This document shows positions 19,883 to 30,399 of a DNA stretch of 64,000 bases, one piece after another. The number at the start of each line of letters is the position of its first letter. Position 1 is the stretch's first letter. Source of the DNA: Cornus controversa (Eukaryota > Streptophyta > Magnoliopsida > Cornales > Cornaceae); NCBI GenBank assembly GCA_026545225.1, contig CM048848.1, positions 18,155,353-18,219,352 on the forward strand, written 5' to 3'. A program made the translations under genes and the position numbers. The notes under the pieces were generated by a model. The model did not search any database and was not told the origin of the DNA. It worked only from the letters and a program-made list of their open reading frames with translations.

Positions 19883-20500
19883 AGGGGGCTGTCATGATAA
19901 GAATGTGATACAATAATGTAATTCATACTTAGGAATGATTAAATGGCTGTAGAAATACTCAAAATGCCCTTGTAATAGAGGATGGACTAAAACGTCCCCA
20001 GAGGTTTCTTTTGACATTAAAACTTGGGCAAACAAGCTCAGGGGCCTCATGAACCTTCTTATATCCTTCTTTGTTATTTGAATAGGCACGACCTAGAGAC
20101 TGTTGAACATGATCTCAACATAAAGATACAACGGTTTTTCAATACTGGGATGTAGCTAATATACTATATGAACCAATTTTTTATGGGATTATTATCACTA
20201 ACATAGAATTCAGACTGTCAATTAAGCAACCAACATCGAGTGTCTTTTCCCCCTAGAGTGAGTAATGTCTACTTCTCGATCTGCTCTTGAGTTGCACAGT
20301 CTATCCAATGCCCATCTGAGCATAAAACTGGCTCCCTCTATTTTTCTTTTTCTTTTCTTTTTTCGGTAATTAAAGTGAGCTTAGGCTTTTCTTTGTGTCA
20401 ATCGTTGGTAGTAATTCACTTCAAAAATTTTAATGAAATATAATTCTGAAATCCTTTTATCTTTTACTAATTTAAAAAGATTGTATTTGCAGTGAAAAAA
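19883..20500. repeat. 3-prime flank of the F-box copy A
   Basis: Shared with the flanks of the other F-box copies (32235-32690, 48311-48780, 54677-55380). It contains the ccccagaggttt repeat word and a T/C-rich tract (ttttctttttcttttc). No gene was recognised. Confidence 0.5.
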
Positions 20501-20509
20501 AAAGGATCT

Positions 20510-20770
20510 AGACATCCTACCTGGGGCATACCCCCACAATAGCAGAGCAACATGAAAATCAAAATAGCAAGAACAACCAACAAAGAAGCACTCACTATGG
20601 ATAACCGCTGAACCCACCATGAATAGCTGAGAATGCAAAAGAGACACCAACACAGCTGCCAAGATATCGAAAAGATCTAGAGATATATCGAGTGGCATAT
20701 TCGAATATCCAAGGGCTTCTCGTTTGAAGGAGTATTAGCAACAGACAAAGTGCACAAGAGTCTATTTTTA
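20510..20770 (-). pseudogene. Unidentified hydrophobic peptide, copy A
   Basis: The minus-strand frame contains MPLDISLDLFDILAAVLVSL then LHSQLFM, followed by hydrophobic residues. Copies B (32686-32919) and C (48786-49010) read on continuously to LLAILAILIFMLICYCGVCP and a stop, with about two membrane-spanning stretches; this copy is frameshifted in the middle. It lies just downstream of the F-box frame. It may be a terminal exon of another gene. The family was not recognised. Confidence 0.4.
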
Positions 20771-20935
20771 AAAGTCGATTAGACCAGAATTATAAGAATT
20801 ATTTCAAAGTAAAAAATGACTATTTTGAAAAATGTGGAGTAGAGGAAATGCTCTTTAACTGGAGTTGGAATCCCTATGATACAGCTAGCTTCCAATGGAG
20901 TTAGCAAATAAATAAAACAGCTGTTCATAACTACA

Positions 20936-22220
20936 TCACCCCATGGTTTGTTCTTCGAACACATTTCTTCCTCCATTGACTAAAAGTAAGCTTTTCTTAG
21001 TTAAAATATACTTGATTTCTTGGGTTCCAAGCTCGTAGAGGAACAGCTTCCCAAAGTGATTGGTTAAAGGAAACTGACCATTCTTCCAAAATCCCAACGG
21101 TTGATATATTTCTGGAAAAGGGCCAAAAGATAGTAGTCTAGTCCTGGATTGTTCAACACCAAATTCATTCATCACCCACATCTCAAAGGATTGTCGTCCG
21201 ACTTGTGGAGTATAAACAATTAGTGCAATGGAGTCATCAAAAGGCACAATAGCCCTTGTAAACCTATCCTTTCCCACAAAAGCTCCATAATATGATGGCA
21301 CTGGTGTGATTAAGAAGACTTCATCAGACACATCAAATGAAAGGATGACGCCACCCATGTCTTTGACCACGGTCCACCAGCAGATGATCCTATTGTTGGT
21401 ACATACTGAGCTCCAGGATTGGTACCTTATTTTAGGTAGTACACTGATATCTAATTTTCTCCAAGAATTGGTATTTAAGCCGTATATCTCAACTTGGCAA
21501 CCCTTCCTGTAGGAACCATATGATTTACAACGCACGATTTGTACAACCTTGAAGTCGTTAGTTCTTGAATCAAAACCCAATCCAACACTAGCTTTGATAT
21601 ACCAACGAGTATAGGGCGGACGGGGTACGCCAGATACCAGTAGAATCTTCAATCTCTAATTGCAGGTTCCATATAGCAATGTTATCTGGTGGAGAGCCAT
21701 ACAAGCAAACTATGCCACGACATGAACCAAAGAGCATGTGAATGCAACCGTAGAGCACGCAGTTTAACAATGATGAGAAATCAAATTTATCAACAGAAAT
21801 CACAGCAGAGGCATCGAGCTTATAATAATAATAATAATAATAATAATTATTATTATTATTATTATTATTAGTATTGTTATTATTGTTATTATTATTATCA
21901 ATTGAGATCAAGGATAAGATGAGATCTTTGCTGTACATGGGGCCCACAACGAGTTGGTCAAAAGAATTGTAATTGAACAAGTGCTTTTAGATAAAACTAG
22001 GGTTTGTGATTAGAGTGTGCCATGATTTGCAGACACACTTGAATCTCTTGAGAGATTTCACAGGAAGTCTTGATAGAATTTCAATCAACAAATCATCATG
22101 AAGCAAAGATATAATTTTTCTTCTTCTTCTTATATTGGATCTATAGATATTTTTAGATTTCCCCTTCTTTTCTTTCCAATTTAGATTTGTTTGTAATAAT
22201 GATGTTTCTTCTTCTTTCAC
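20936..22220 (-). pseudogene. F-box / F-box-associated (FBA) protein pseudogene, copy A
   Basis: An N-terminal F-box ([20 protein letters not shown] then [16 protein letters not shown], 21987-22110) is followed by a C-terminal FBA-type domain (LGFDSRTNDFKVVQIVRCKS, then WRKLDISVLPKIRYQSWSSV, VILSFDVSDEVFLIT, EMWVMNEFGVEQSRTRLLSF). Such proteins are substrate adaptors of SCF ubiquitin ligases. Defects: no in-frame ATG (the frame opens with GTG after a TAG), a TAA just after NPSFI, two one-base losses near 21657 and 21665 that shift the frame, and a shortened C-terminus compared with copy B. A trinucleotide tract at 21825-21899 encodes runs of Asn and Tyr. The ancestor was about 400 residues. 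Four copies in the window share this ancestry. Confidence 0.9.
21825..21899. repeat. Self-complementary AAT/ATT trinucleotide tract in F-box copy A
   Basis: About nine taa units are followed directly by about nine att units and then an interrupted tract (gtattgttattattg). The two halves are reverse complements and could fold into one hairpin. The tract lies between the F-box and FBA parts. In copy D (56713-56780) it is shorter. Confidence 0.9.
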
Positions 22221-23432
22221 ATTGCGAGGCTAAACACGAGAAGGAGACCAACGTGATGAACAGAAGAAGAAGAGCAACAAGCAGGCAATAACACTTGAAG
22301 AAGAAAGAAATAGCAAAAAATTACACACCTGTAGACTTCCCAAGGACACATCCCACATCTTCCCCACCATCCGATTTGCTTTAATGATAAAACCAAACTT
22401 CGTGCGTGTATAAATTATTGTTAATGTGAAACACAGAGGTGTCCTCTAATTCAAGCCTGAATTTTGCTATATCAAAGGAGAATTTTACAGGAGACGTGAA
22501 AATTAGAGAGAAGAAAGAAGAATGAATTATTAAATAAGGTAAAAATAAAGACGGTTTAAAGGAGGATGATCCTTCGCGGGAGTCCCAAGTCCTATACAGT
22601 TTGTGATTAGTATAGTAGCAATATACATAGCTGTACCAAATTTTTATCAACTTTAAATTCAAGTGCAATTCAACTTAGGATTCCTAAAGTGAGTCAACAC
22701 TAACACTTGAATTGGGATCCAACTAGGACTCTTGTTAGTTAAGAGACGTCATCTATTATAAATAAAGGAAAATTTTAATTTTTGTCTAGTTAGAGAGTCA
22801 AAACTACAAATACATCAAATACCAAATAAAGAAAAATTTTAATTTTTGTCTAGTTAGGGAGTCAAAACTACAAATACACCAAACACCAAAAACTATTGCA
22901 TCAAATACCTACATAACAAAAGTATTTACAAATACGTCAACTTTCACTTTTCATTTATCTAGATTGTCTAAGTTACCCTTCACCACCTCGTTATAATATT
23001 ACCTTATTACCCTCAAAATGTCAAATTACCCCAATAAATCAACTTTCAATTTTACAGTCAACCTATTCTTTATCTCTAGTTCGTCAACTCATTCTCTCTC
23101 TTTCTCTATCCAGTTCGTCTTTGAAGAAATGCTCTTCTCCGGTGACCACTGGCGAACCACAAAAACTTCTCACATCACTCATCTCTCTCTCTCTCTCTCT
23201 CTCTCATCACTCACTCATCTCTGTACTCAACGTTCCAAAACACTAAAGCTCTACGCTCAACAAAATCACAGAAGTTGAAAAGAAACCCTAATCAATGCAA
23301 TCTTATATTCATTCTACAAGAACAAGAGTAATTATCCAAAGAATTTATCCATCAAAATCAAAATTAATGGTACAACTTTTATTTCTGTCCTAGTTATACA
23401 ATCAATGCATAAATTAGAGCGTCCCCAAATTA
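22221..23432. repeat. CT-rich array block upstream of the F-box, copy 1
   Basis: Shared with 39607-40044 (right part only), 41900-42847 and 57102-58309. It contains a direct repeat of about 60 bp (aattttaatttttgtctagt near 22770 and 22835) and a (ct)n microsatellite at 23183-23205 within a CT-rich leader-like stretch. The frame at 23018-23278 is conserved between copies but low-complexity, and is not taken as a gene. Confidence 0.6.
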
Positions 23433-24199
23433 AAATGATCGGAAGTGCAGACTTGAATGATGAGGATATCGCCATCTTCACGCCTTAGCTCCTCCCGTAA
23501 TTGTCACAAAATTGCCTTTGTATATCTTTCTTTGCTCCAGACTACCCTTAAAAATCCGCCCTTTCTCTCCTTTTTAATCACGATCTAGGTTGAGAGGGGC
23601 ATCTGTCACCCCAAAGGGGCACCTGCGCCCATGTAGGCCGCACCTGTGCCCTTAGAGGCCGCATCTGCGCCCATAAAGTGTATATCTGCGCAAATAGAGG
23701 CACATCTGCTCCCCCAGAGGGCACACCTGCACCTTTTGTGGTAGAAAGGTATATTAAATATCCATTTTAGAAATGTTTGTGAAATATGAAAAGTTCCAGA
23801 ATTGAATTTTCTTCAACCCTTTTGAAGTTTGGGCCATTTTAACAATCGAATATGAAGTTATGACAAGAATACCAAAATGGGATCAGAACTTTCTGGGCCT
23901 GAATTAGCCTAGTCTTCAATGTGAATAGGCCCATGCTCATTTTCTTCATTTAAACTCATTTTCGGCCCACTTCTTTAGTCCATTTAACTTGGATCTTCAA
24001 TATAAAATTGCCCAATGGATCTTTGATGTATCTTCTCTCTTATTGAAGTGCTAAATAATCTGAATTGATTGAATTTGCAAAAAAATTATTGAAATCAACA
24101 AGAGCAAGAAAATAACATAAAAATACCAAAGTAAACACAATTAAAGAATTAACATATGCAAGTAAAGAGGCTTAAATGTGCAACATTCGGCGCTTATCA
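23433..24199. repeat. LTR-derived repeat block, copy 2 (with 3-prime end)
   Basis: Same family as 17276-17875. It includes the GC-rich tandem repeat at 23590-23745 and runs to gcaacattcggcgcttatca. Read on the minus strand it begins TGATAAGCGCCGAATGTTGC, parallel to TGATCGGCGTTGAATGTTAC at 28036, so it is a diverged LTR in antisense orientation. The left end was not resolved as a CA terminus. Confidence 0.6.
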
Positions 24200-24760
24200 C
24201 ACATATTCACTGAGTGATTTAGGATGTCTCTATTTGCTTGATCAACTGTTCAAAGACTACTTCAAAGATTTATTCTTGATCAAGTTACAGGATTATTTTC
24301 TTCTACAAATGTTCGTTGGTGAGGAAGGAGAATAAGATCGCACTACGAAGGGGGCAAAATACTTGTTGAGTGTTCGTGTTCTTCCGGTTACCCTTCTGCA
24401 AGGATTGAGACGTTAGCCAGGAGTCTACAACAATTGGACAAGGGAGTCGCAAGAGTAAGCCTGAGGTGTTCTGCATTAAGTTCTTGTCAGAGTGCAGTGG
24501 GTGTGAGTATGGGACCAAGTCTGTTGTACCTTGCTTTGACGATAGTGGATTTGGTTCTCCGAGGTTACACAGCCTCACCCGTGATTTTTTCCCGATCTGG
24601 GTTTTTCACGTATATCTGGTGTATTCATTTACTTTACTGCACTTTATTTATTTACTTGGTTTGTGAGATTGCTTATATTTTAAATGGATTTAAATTTAGA
24701 TAATTTGAAAGATTAAGCAAAAAGAGAGTAAATTTAATCACCCCTCTAGGTTTTAAATCT
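24200..24760 (+). repeat. Copia-LTR-like block, copy 1
   Basis: The right part has the look of a Copia LTR 3-prime end and leader: tttcacgtatatctggtg, a tttactgcactttatttatt stretch, then taatcacccctctaggtttt. Other copies lie at 40781-41345, 43640-44215 and 59053-59625. Several short overlapping frames in both strands have no motif. The boundary at 24199/24200 (tca|cacatattcactgag) is shared by three of the copies, so it predates the duplications. Confidence 0.5.
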
Positions 24761-24787
24761 AACTTTCGCATCCGCTTCTGCAACGTG

Positions 24788-24880
24788 CAACTCACAACTA
24801 GAGGGTGTCTAGCCCCAGAATGGTTGTCGAATCTAGAGATTAATGAAACGGCGGATGTCTACAACTATGGGATTGTTCTA
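24788..24880 (+). pseudogene. Receptor-like kinase exon fragment, copy 1 (truncated)
   Basis: Reads QLTTRGCLAPEWLSNLEINE then TADVYNYGIVL, the APE loop and subdomain IX (DVYxYG) of a plant receptor-like serine/threonine kinase. It stops abruptly at GIVL, where the sequence jumps to gattgataggcttcaatatg. In the copies at 44227 and 59642 the kinase frame continues and that sequence lies about 1.4 to 1.5 kb further on, so this copy carries an internal deletion. Confidence 0.75.
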
Positions 24881-25160
24881 GAGATTGATAGGCTTCAATA
24901 TGTACACCCTTGAGTGTAGCTACAAATAACTTGTAGAAGCCCGCTCTTTTAATAAACCTCCTTTTTAGCCATTTAGACTTCCGTTTAGCTTTGTATATTC
25001 TCTTTAAAAGCTTCTTGTGATATTTTAGGCCTTGTACCTGTTCTTAATCTTGACAAGAATATAGCTAGAGTAGACTTTTAGTAGCACAAATATAAAGGAT
25101 GCAAGTAAAACAATTTGCACTCAAAGAAACCAAAGTCAGCATGCATTTTTAGCAAATATA
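24881..25160. repeat. Block between kinase fragment and minisatellite, copy 1
   Basis: Corresponds to 45868-46140 and 61255-61528: tagacttccgtttagc, then a ctttaaaagcttcttgtga stretch and atgcaagtaaa, ending at tttagcaaatata, where the Pack-type element is inserted. Confidence 0.6.
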
Positions 25161-25851
25161 GGGCCCGTTTGGATAGGTGTTTTGATATTGGTTTTTGTTT
25201 TAGCAAATAACATAACATGTGTTGTGTTATTTTAATGTTTTGAATATTAATTGACAACGTGTTTGGTAACATTGTTGTATTTAATGATTTACAAAAACAG
25301 AAAATGCCTAACATATTTGGTAACGTCAATGCGTTATAAAAAATTTGAAACCAAAACACTGAAAACACGTTTGGTAGCTCCAATTGTTTCCAAAAAAATT
25401 TGAAACACAAATTGAAGCTTGAAAAGAATAAGTAACATAACAAACATCCCAAGCGAAACTTAAAGATCATTCTCATACAAAAAAGAAATAGTTGTGCTAA
25501 ACTTTTTCATGAGAATCATATGCTTGAAATTAGTAAAATCAAACTCACCGAAAAACAGTGTCTAGTGAATTTGTCTCTCAATAAGAACCCACGAGAATGA
25601 TATAAATAATGTTTCTTTATATAGAGTATTTTACCAACTTCGTTAATCACAAGCAAGGCCAGCCCAATCAAACTCACTAAAAGAAGCTTGTTTTGTTCTA
25701 AAAGATTCTAGGGAGATAATCTTGATCACAGAAAAGTACCTCCACGAAATCAAATGAAAGAAAATATTTAAATAGGGGATAAAACTTTAACAGACGCCCT
25801 TCTCGCCAAAGCTGCAAAGCAAGACAATTCAATCAAAATAATAGAGAATTT

Positions 25852-26112
25852 ATGAATCAAATCGTTACCTTCCAAAACAACAAATCCAAAAAAATAATAA
25901 TAATAAGTGAAGATCATCAACATCCTACAACTGTTAACAAAACCATGTGTTCAGAAATTATCATAATCAAACGAAATGGACTATATACCCAAACTAATAG
26001 CAAAATCCAAATTGACAAACTCTGTAAAGATATGAAATTAGAACCCCATAATCAGATTCAAATCATGGCCAATAAACAATTGAACACAAAACATATCCTC
26101 TCAATTGAATAA
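25852..26112 (+). other. Unassigned open frame in the Pack-type element
   Basis: 86 codons with N and K rich composition, conserved at 62220-62480 in the second copy with a few substitutions. No motif was recognised. It is probably chance openness in AT-rich DNA. Confidence 0.2.
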
Positions 26113-26272
26113 TAAATTTCCAATTCATTTCTTATATCTAAAACGCAATAACAATTCCAACAATATACAACACCAGAAAAATCAAGCTCCGAGAAATCCA
26201 ATTCTAGTAATTTCCAAGTATTTTACAAGAATGAAGCCAATAAATCAAGAATGACTCGTGCTGGCAACTTCA

Positions 26273-26398
26273 TCAATCCTTGAACAACGACCAATCACCA
26301 TGATTATGATCCTTCTTGGACGGATCTTTGTCTTTTCAGTCATCCTAGTCGATGTCGTCCTCGTCAAAGGGCTTTTCTTTGTGGAAAATGCAGCATTT
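26273..26398 (-). pseudogene. PPP1R11-type protein phosphatase 1 inhibitor, captured last exon
   Basis: After a good acceptor (cattgctcag) the exon reads KCCIFHKEKPFDEDDID, a TAG, DD, a second stop, then KDKDPSKKDHNHGDWS. The KCCIFHKEKPFDEDD signature followed by an acidic and histidine-rich tail is typical of inhibitor-3 / PPP1R11 proteins, small nuclear inhibitors of protein phosphatase 1. The upstream DNE-FM exon is absent. In the second element copy (62641-62766) the first stop is TAT and the frame goes on two codons further. Confidence 0.85.
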
Positions 26399-27119
26399 CT
26401 GAGCAATGAAAGTTAGACATTAGGTGAAAGAAATTAATATGCTATAAAAAAGTAGTTTTCATGACCAATGTAATGCTATGCCCCTTGTGCATTCTCCCAA
26501 GCACATTCACACCAATAATAGTGGATCATCTTAACATCCCTGATAAACTAACTTTTTTTCCCATCAAATCAATTTTCATTAGGCTCCATTATTTCCAGAG
26601 AACTTAAATCAGGAAAGGGTTGCATCATGGAATCATACACTATAAAGCTAACATCTCAATGCCATAGAACTTGAAGCAAGACCTAATATTAGGTTCATGA
26701 GACTCTGTACATGTAATATATTATTCACAAAAAGAAAAACTAAACACCGAACCTTACTAAATTTGTATCATACATCAGGATCATCTTTTATATGCACCAT
26801 ATAGTAGACTTAAATTCATAACGATTCCCCAAAGATTAACATTGATCGGTGGGAAAATAATCCAACTTACCTTTCTATGGAGGTAGGACGTTTCCAAACA
26901 GATTCAACAAAAAGTAATATTTTTATCCATGAAATTACACATTGATCTTAGATTAAATTTGTTATTATCTCATTCATTACAAGAATAGAGTGCAGTGGTC
27001 TCTTTTTACCTTTCCTTGATGAACAATATGGTACAATCAATGGCATTCACAAATTTGGTACAATAAGATGCCACTATCTCAAGATAAAATGAATAGACAA
27101 CTCAGTTTAAGTTTTGTAC

Positions 27120-27651
27120 CTGTATTAGATCAACCAAACTTTTATGACAACCTGCCAAAGAAGATGCACTTTGTCCGAACATGAGTGCACTACTAATTTC
27201 TTCCAAATCATTTGAAGCTTGCTGAGGTGACTTATCACCCTCTGGCTCCTCATTATGAGTTGGCATACAAGGTGTTGATTCTCCCTTGAGATAGTGGGTG
27301 GAGGAAGCATCGGGTTCAAGTTAACATTTGCATAGTAGTAGGCAAAATAGGCTAGATCAGAGCGCAGTTGTTTCTGAGACTCACAATTTTCAATAGCACT
27401 ATTTAAACTTGATAAGCTTGAACTCAAACTATAGTTCTGTTGAACCATAAGGTTCCCAAAAGCTGCTCCATACTTGAAGGTGCACTACCGCTTCGATTTG
27501 GAACCATGTTTCGTTGATCTACGTGAAATCTGTGCCTTTTCAGAAGCAATCCCAACTCATATTCTGCTGCGTTATTCAATGGTGATACAAATGTTGTAAT
27601 ATCCTTGGAAAAGGACCATTTTCTGGCTTCACTGCCTTCCACCATTCTCAT
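27120..27651 (-). pseudogene. Pumilio (PUF) RNA-binding protein, captured N-terminal exon
   Basis: The first exon of an APUM-like gene, before the PUF repeats. It has MVEGSEARKWSFSKD, then [52 protein letters not shown], and in another frame [15 protein letters not shown] followed by donor gtacaaaac at 27119. These are conserved stretches of the plant Pumilio N-terminal region; the proteins repress mRNAs by binding their 3-prime ends. An ATGGCAACTGAG (MATE) start just upstream is out of frame with the rest. A further frameshift follows SSME and another follows ISREN. The RNA-binding repeats are absent. The second copy begins at 63498 and runs off the window. Confidence 0.9.
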
Positions 27652-28035
27652 ACTCAGTTGCCATCCTACTTCAAGAATAAGGATCAAATTTTCTATCAAA
27701 TATGATTTTCACGTTTCTTCTGCAATGCAGCTAGCCATATCATCCTAGCCCCCTTCATCAATTAAAAGTCACTGGTAACTGAGAATAACAATTCCCATCA
27801 AAGAAGTGAGGAAAGTGGTAGAATGCAGCACCAAAGAAATTTACTTTAGATTGGAAAATATAGTCTCGTTAACATAAATTATATAACAGCCTCTTAGTTG
27901 ATCAACAATGAAAATTCACACAACCAAATTAGTCCAAATTAAAGATTATAGTTGCTGACAGAAGATAGAGAGCTGGTAATAAAAATGTCTGAACAATTCA
28001 ACTAAATGGAACATAGCATATGCATTGCAACACAT

Positions 28036-29428
28036 TGATCGGCGTTGAATGTTACGCATTCTAGCCTCTTAATTTACATATTTTATTCTCTTAGTGATAG
28101 TTTATATGTGATTTTACTCTGTTTTTGTGTTTTCTGTCTTTTTCAGGGCCTTAATGATTATTTCAGATAAAACCATGATTTTGGGCTTTTAAAGATAATA
28201 TCCAAGAAGGTTATATGAAGCCTACATCTAATGGGTCCATTCAACTCCATATTTCAACTCAAATCAGCCCAAGGAAGAGGTTCAAGAGAATTACAACTGC
28301 TTAAGAGGATTACGGGCCTAAAGCCCAATTCTACACTGAATCCAGTTTTAATCCCGTTTTGGAAAGTGGACTAAAAAGCTGATTTCTGAGTGTCAATTCG
28401 ACTTAATTCCCGCGTTGGTTGAAGAAAATTCGATTCTGGACACTTTTGTATTTCACGTAAATTTCGTGAATCGGACTTCTACTAGGTCAAAACTTGGGCC
28501 GAAAGTCAGCAGAAAAATCTACCTATTTTGGGCTGCGGGAAAACCCTAATATTCTGCTAATTGGATTAGAACTTTATCTCCTAATTGAATTAGGACTTTA
28601 TGTATTCTCTTGGGGTATAAAAAGGTGAACTGGAGGCTGTTTTGGGGGAGAAAAAGAAGTGGAGGCCAAGGCAGAGAAGACAGAGACAATCCGGGTTTTA
28701 TTTACTTATTATGTCTTTTATTTATTTGTTATCTTCTTCTTCTACCATGTGTAACTAAATTCCTCAACTAAGGTTGAGGAGGAAACCTCCATTAATGAAG
28801 TGAAGTTCTTTTGTTCATTAATTGATTCTCACGTGTATGATTTAAATTCTTATGATTTTTGCTTCTTGTGATTAATTATTTTATAGTTCTTTCACCATCT
28901 ATATCATGTATATGTGGTAGTTAGAAGGTATTATAATTAATCTAAGCTTGGGTTTGTATTTCTTAAAAGTGATAATCTTTGATCTTATGTTTTTCATTAA
29001 ATTGGATACATAGGATGCTTAGAATTTTACACAAGTGAAGCGAAGGAAAATCTACCTTTTAATATATTTTTCATAGTGCTTTATTGTTAAATCTTGAGTA
29101 AGCAATAGATTGATTTCTTGATTGCTACTCTAACTTTGGGAATTAATAAATGAATATTTGAAACTTCATGGATTTAATAGTGGTGGAATCCAAAACCTTA
29201 GTTATTTTCTCTATTTGATTTCAATAGTGTTATTTTATTTTCATGTTAGTTTAATTTCTCTCAAATCAACTAAACTTGTGTTTAAACTAGATTAGTTTTA
29301 AATTAATTTGAATTTGTATTAGTTTTTCTTCTCAAAGCATTCCCTTGGGTTCGACCTCGTTCTTGCCGAACTATACTTTAATAGATTCGTACACTTGCGA
29401 GTTATTTAACAAATTTAAAACAACATCA
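28036..29428 (+). mobile_element. Solo LTR, 1.39 kb, inside the Pack-type element
   Basis: Starts TGATCGGCGTTG and ends AACATCA, with the 5-base duplication cacat at 28031-28035 and 29429-29433. There is no coding sequence. It matches the insertion at 34509-35937 in opposite orientation along its length. TG...CA ends, 5-bp duplication and lack of a second LTR or internal domains indicate a solo LTR left by recombination. The second element copy at 61529 onward does not reach this position within the window. Confidence 0.85.
28616..28624 (+). promoter_or_regulatory. TATA box of the solo LTR
   Basis: TATAAAAAG preceded by ctcttgggg, about 580 bases from the LTR start. It is followed by a purine-rich stretch (gaggccaaggcagagaag) that would be near the transcription start. 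In the sister LTR the same place reads tattaaag. Confidence 0.5.
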
Positions 29429-29851
29429 CACATGAATTTTAGTTTTTATTCCCTTACTAGAATTTTCCTTCTCTAACACGTTTGCACTGGCAATCTATCT
29501 CTATCCCCACACAGTATAACAGGCTCTCTTACATGTCTTTTAAAACCACAACTGGCCAGGGTAAGGTAATACCTTGTTCAACCAACCCCATACCCAATAA
29601 TCAGTATACACACGTATAATAATAAATAAATAAAAAGAATAATCAAAACCCAAAAGATCACATCTTAAACACAAATCAGAGCCAAACCCTAATTGAAATT
29701 CAAGAAAATCTTCACAATCCTCAAGAAAATGATCAATTAAGTAGATCATCAATAGAAAATAGAAAAAGACGGAAAGAAAGTCACACATACACACGTATAT
29801 GTAAAGAAATTTGAATATCAAAATGTATAATTGTTGAGATCTAGGACTCAC

Positions 29852-30047
29852 ATGTAATGGGTAAGAATGCGAAGAAGAGCAAAAGGCCAGGTTTTCCTCT
29901 GAGGAGTTCGTTGACGGGAGAGTAGAGAACAGTGTCGGAGGAGACGATGGTGGTGAGGAGGATCTGGGCGGAGAGTATGTCGTAGACCTTGCGTATGAAA
30001 CCATATGGCAAGTGGTTCTCTCCATAGCCAAGACCTTGGTCTTTTTA
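29852..30047 (-). pseudogene. LIFEGUARD / BI-1-like (TMBIM) membrane protein, captured exon
   Basis: The minus-strand exon starts after acceptor attttcag and reads KDQGLGYGENHLPYGFIRKV then YDILSAQILLTTIVSSDTVL, PVNELLRGKPGLLLFFAFLP, ending before a gtgagt donor at 29851. This is the N-terminal part and first membrane segments of plant LIFEGUARD proteins (Bax inhibitor-1 superfamily; calcium and cell-death modulators of internal membranes). One frame is open through the exon. The cytosolic start and the remaining five or so membrane helices are missing. Confidence 0.9.
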
Positions 30048-30399
30048 CTGAAAATGTAATAGAACTAGGGCTTCCGACACAAATCGCCCTTAAATCGCCA
30101 GAGCGAGGAGAGAGAAATTTAGGCCAAAAATGACCAAAGTGTTTTCAGTTTTGGTTTTTATATGTGATGCGACTATGAGGATATTGTTTCGGCCGCTACA
30201 GTGCCTGTTATAGAATTGGGCCAGAAAAATTACAAAACATAACAATATCACCAATTTTCTGTTACTGATTTTGGGCCCAAATTGATACCGTTTTTAAACT
30301 TTTCAAACCAAATCAAGACTTGCCAAACATGTTTTGGGCTAAAAAATTGAAATCATAACACAAAAACAATATCAAAACTGGCCAACTAAACAGGCCCAT

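Larger units (their letters stand above)
25161..30397 (-). mobile_element. Pack-type DNA transposon carrying three host gene fragments
   Basis: The left end starts GGGCCCGTTTGGATAGG and the complement of the right end starts GGGCCTGTTTAGTTGG. Both continue into GTTTTGATATTG and a T-rich stretch, giving about 43 bp of imperfect terminal inverted repeat. ATA flanks both ends (25158-25160 and 30398-30400). The empty site (gcaaatatagagttca) is intact in the array copies at 17937, 37663 and 46132. Subterminal tttggtaac / tttggtagc repeats lie at 25264, 25317 and 25372. Inside are minus-strand exon fragments of LIFEGUARD-like (29852-30047), Pumilio (27120-27651) and PPP1R11-like (26273-26398) genes, and no transposase. 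The 3-bp duplication and GGGCC ends suggest PIF/Harbinger, but a Mutator relative cannot be excluded. A later solo LTR (28036-29428) sits inside. Confidence 0.85.

Noticed and set aside
23018..23278. 86-codon frame repeated in four array copies as a conserved small protein
   Set aside because: It runs through a (ct)n microsatellite and serine/leucine low-complexity sequence, and indels between copies shift the frame. Conservation reflects duplication.
29540..30031. 163-codon minus-strand frame starting MAMERTTCHMVSYARS
   Set aside because: It is a shifted frame across the LIFEGUARD-like exon and the following intron; the neighbouring frame gives the real family match.
25161..30397. hAT classification for the Pack-type element
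   Set aside because: hAT elements make 8-bp duplications; comparison with the empty site gives only 3 bp (ATA).
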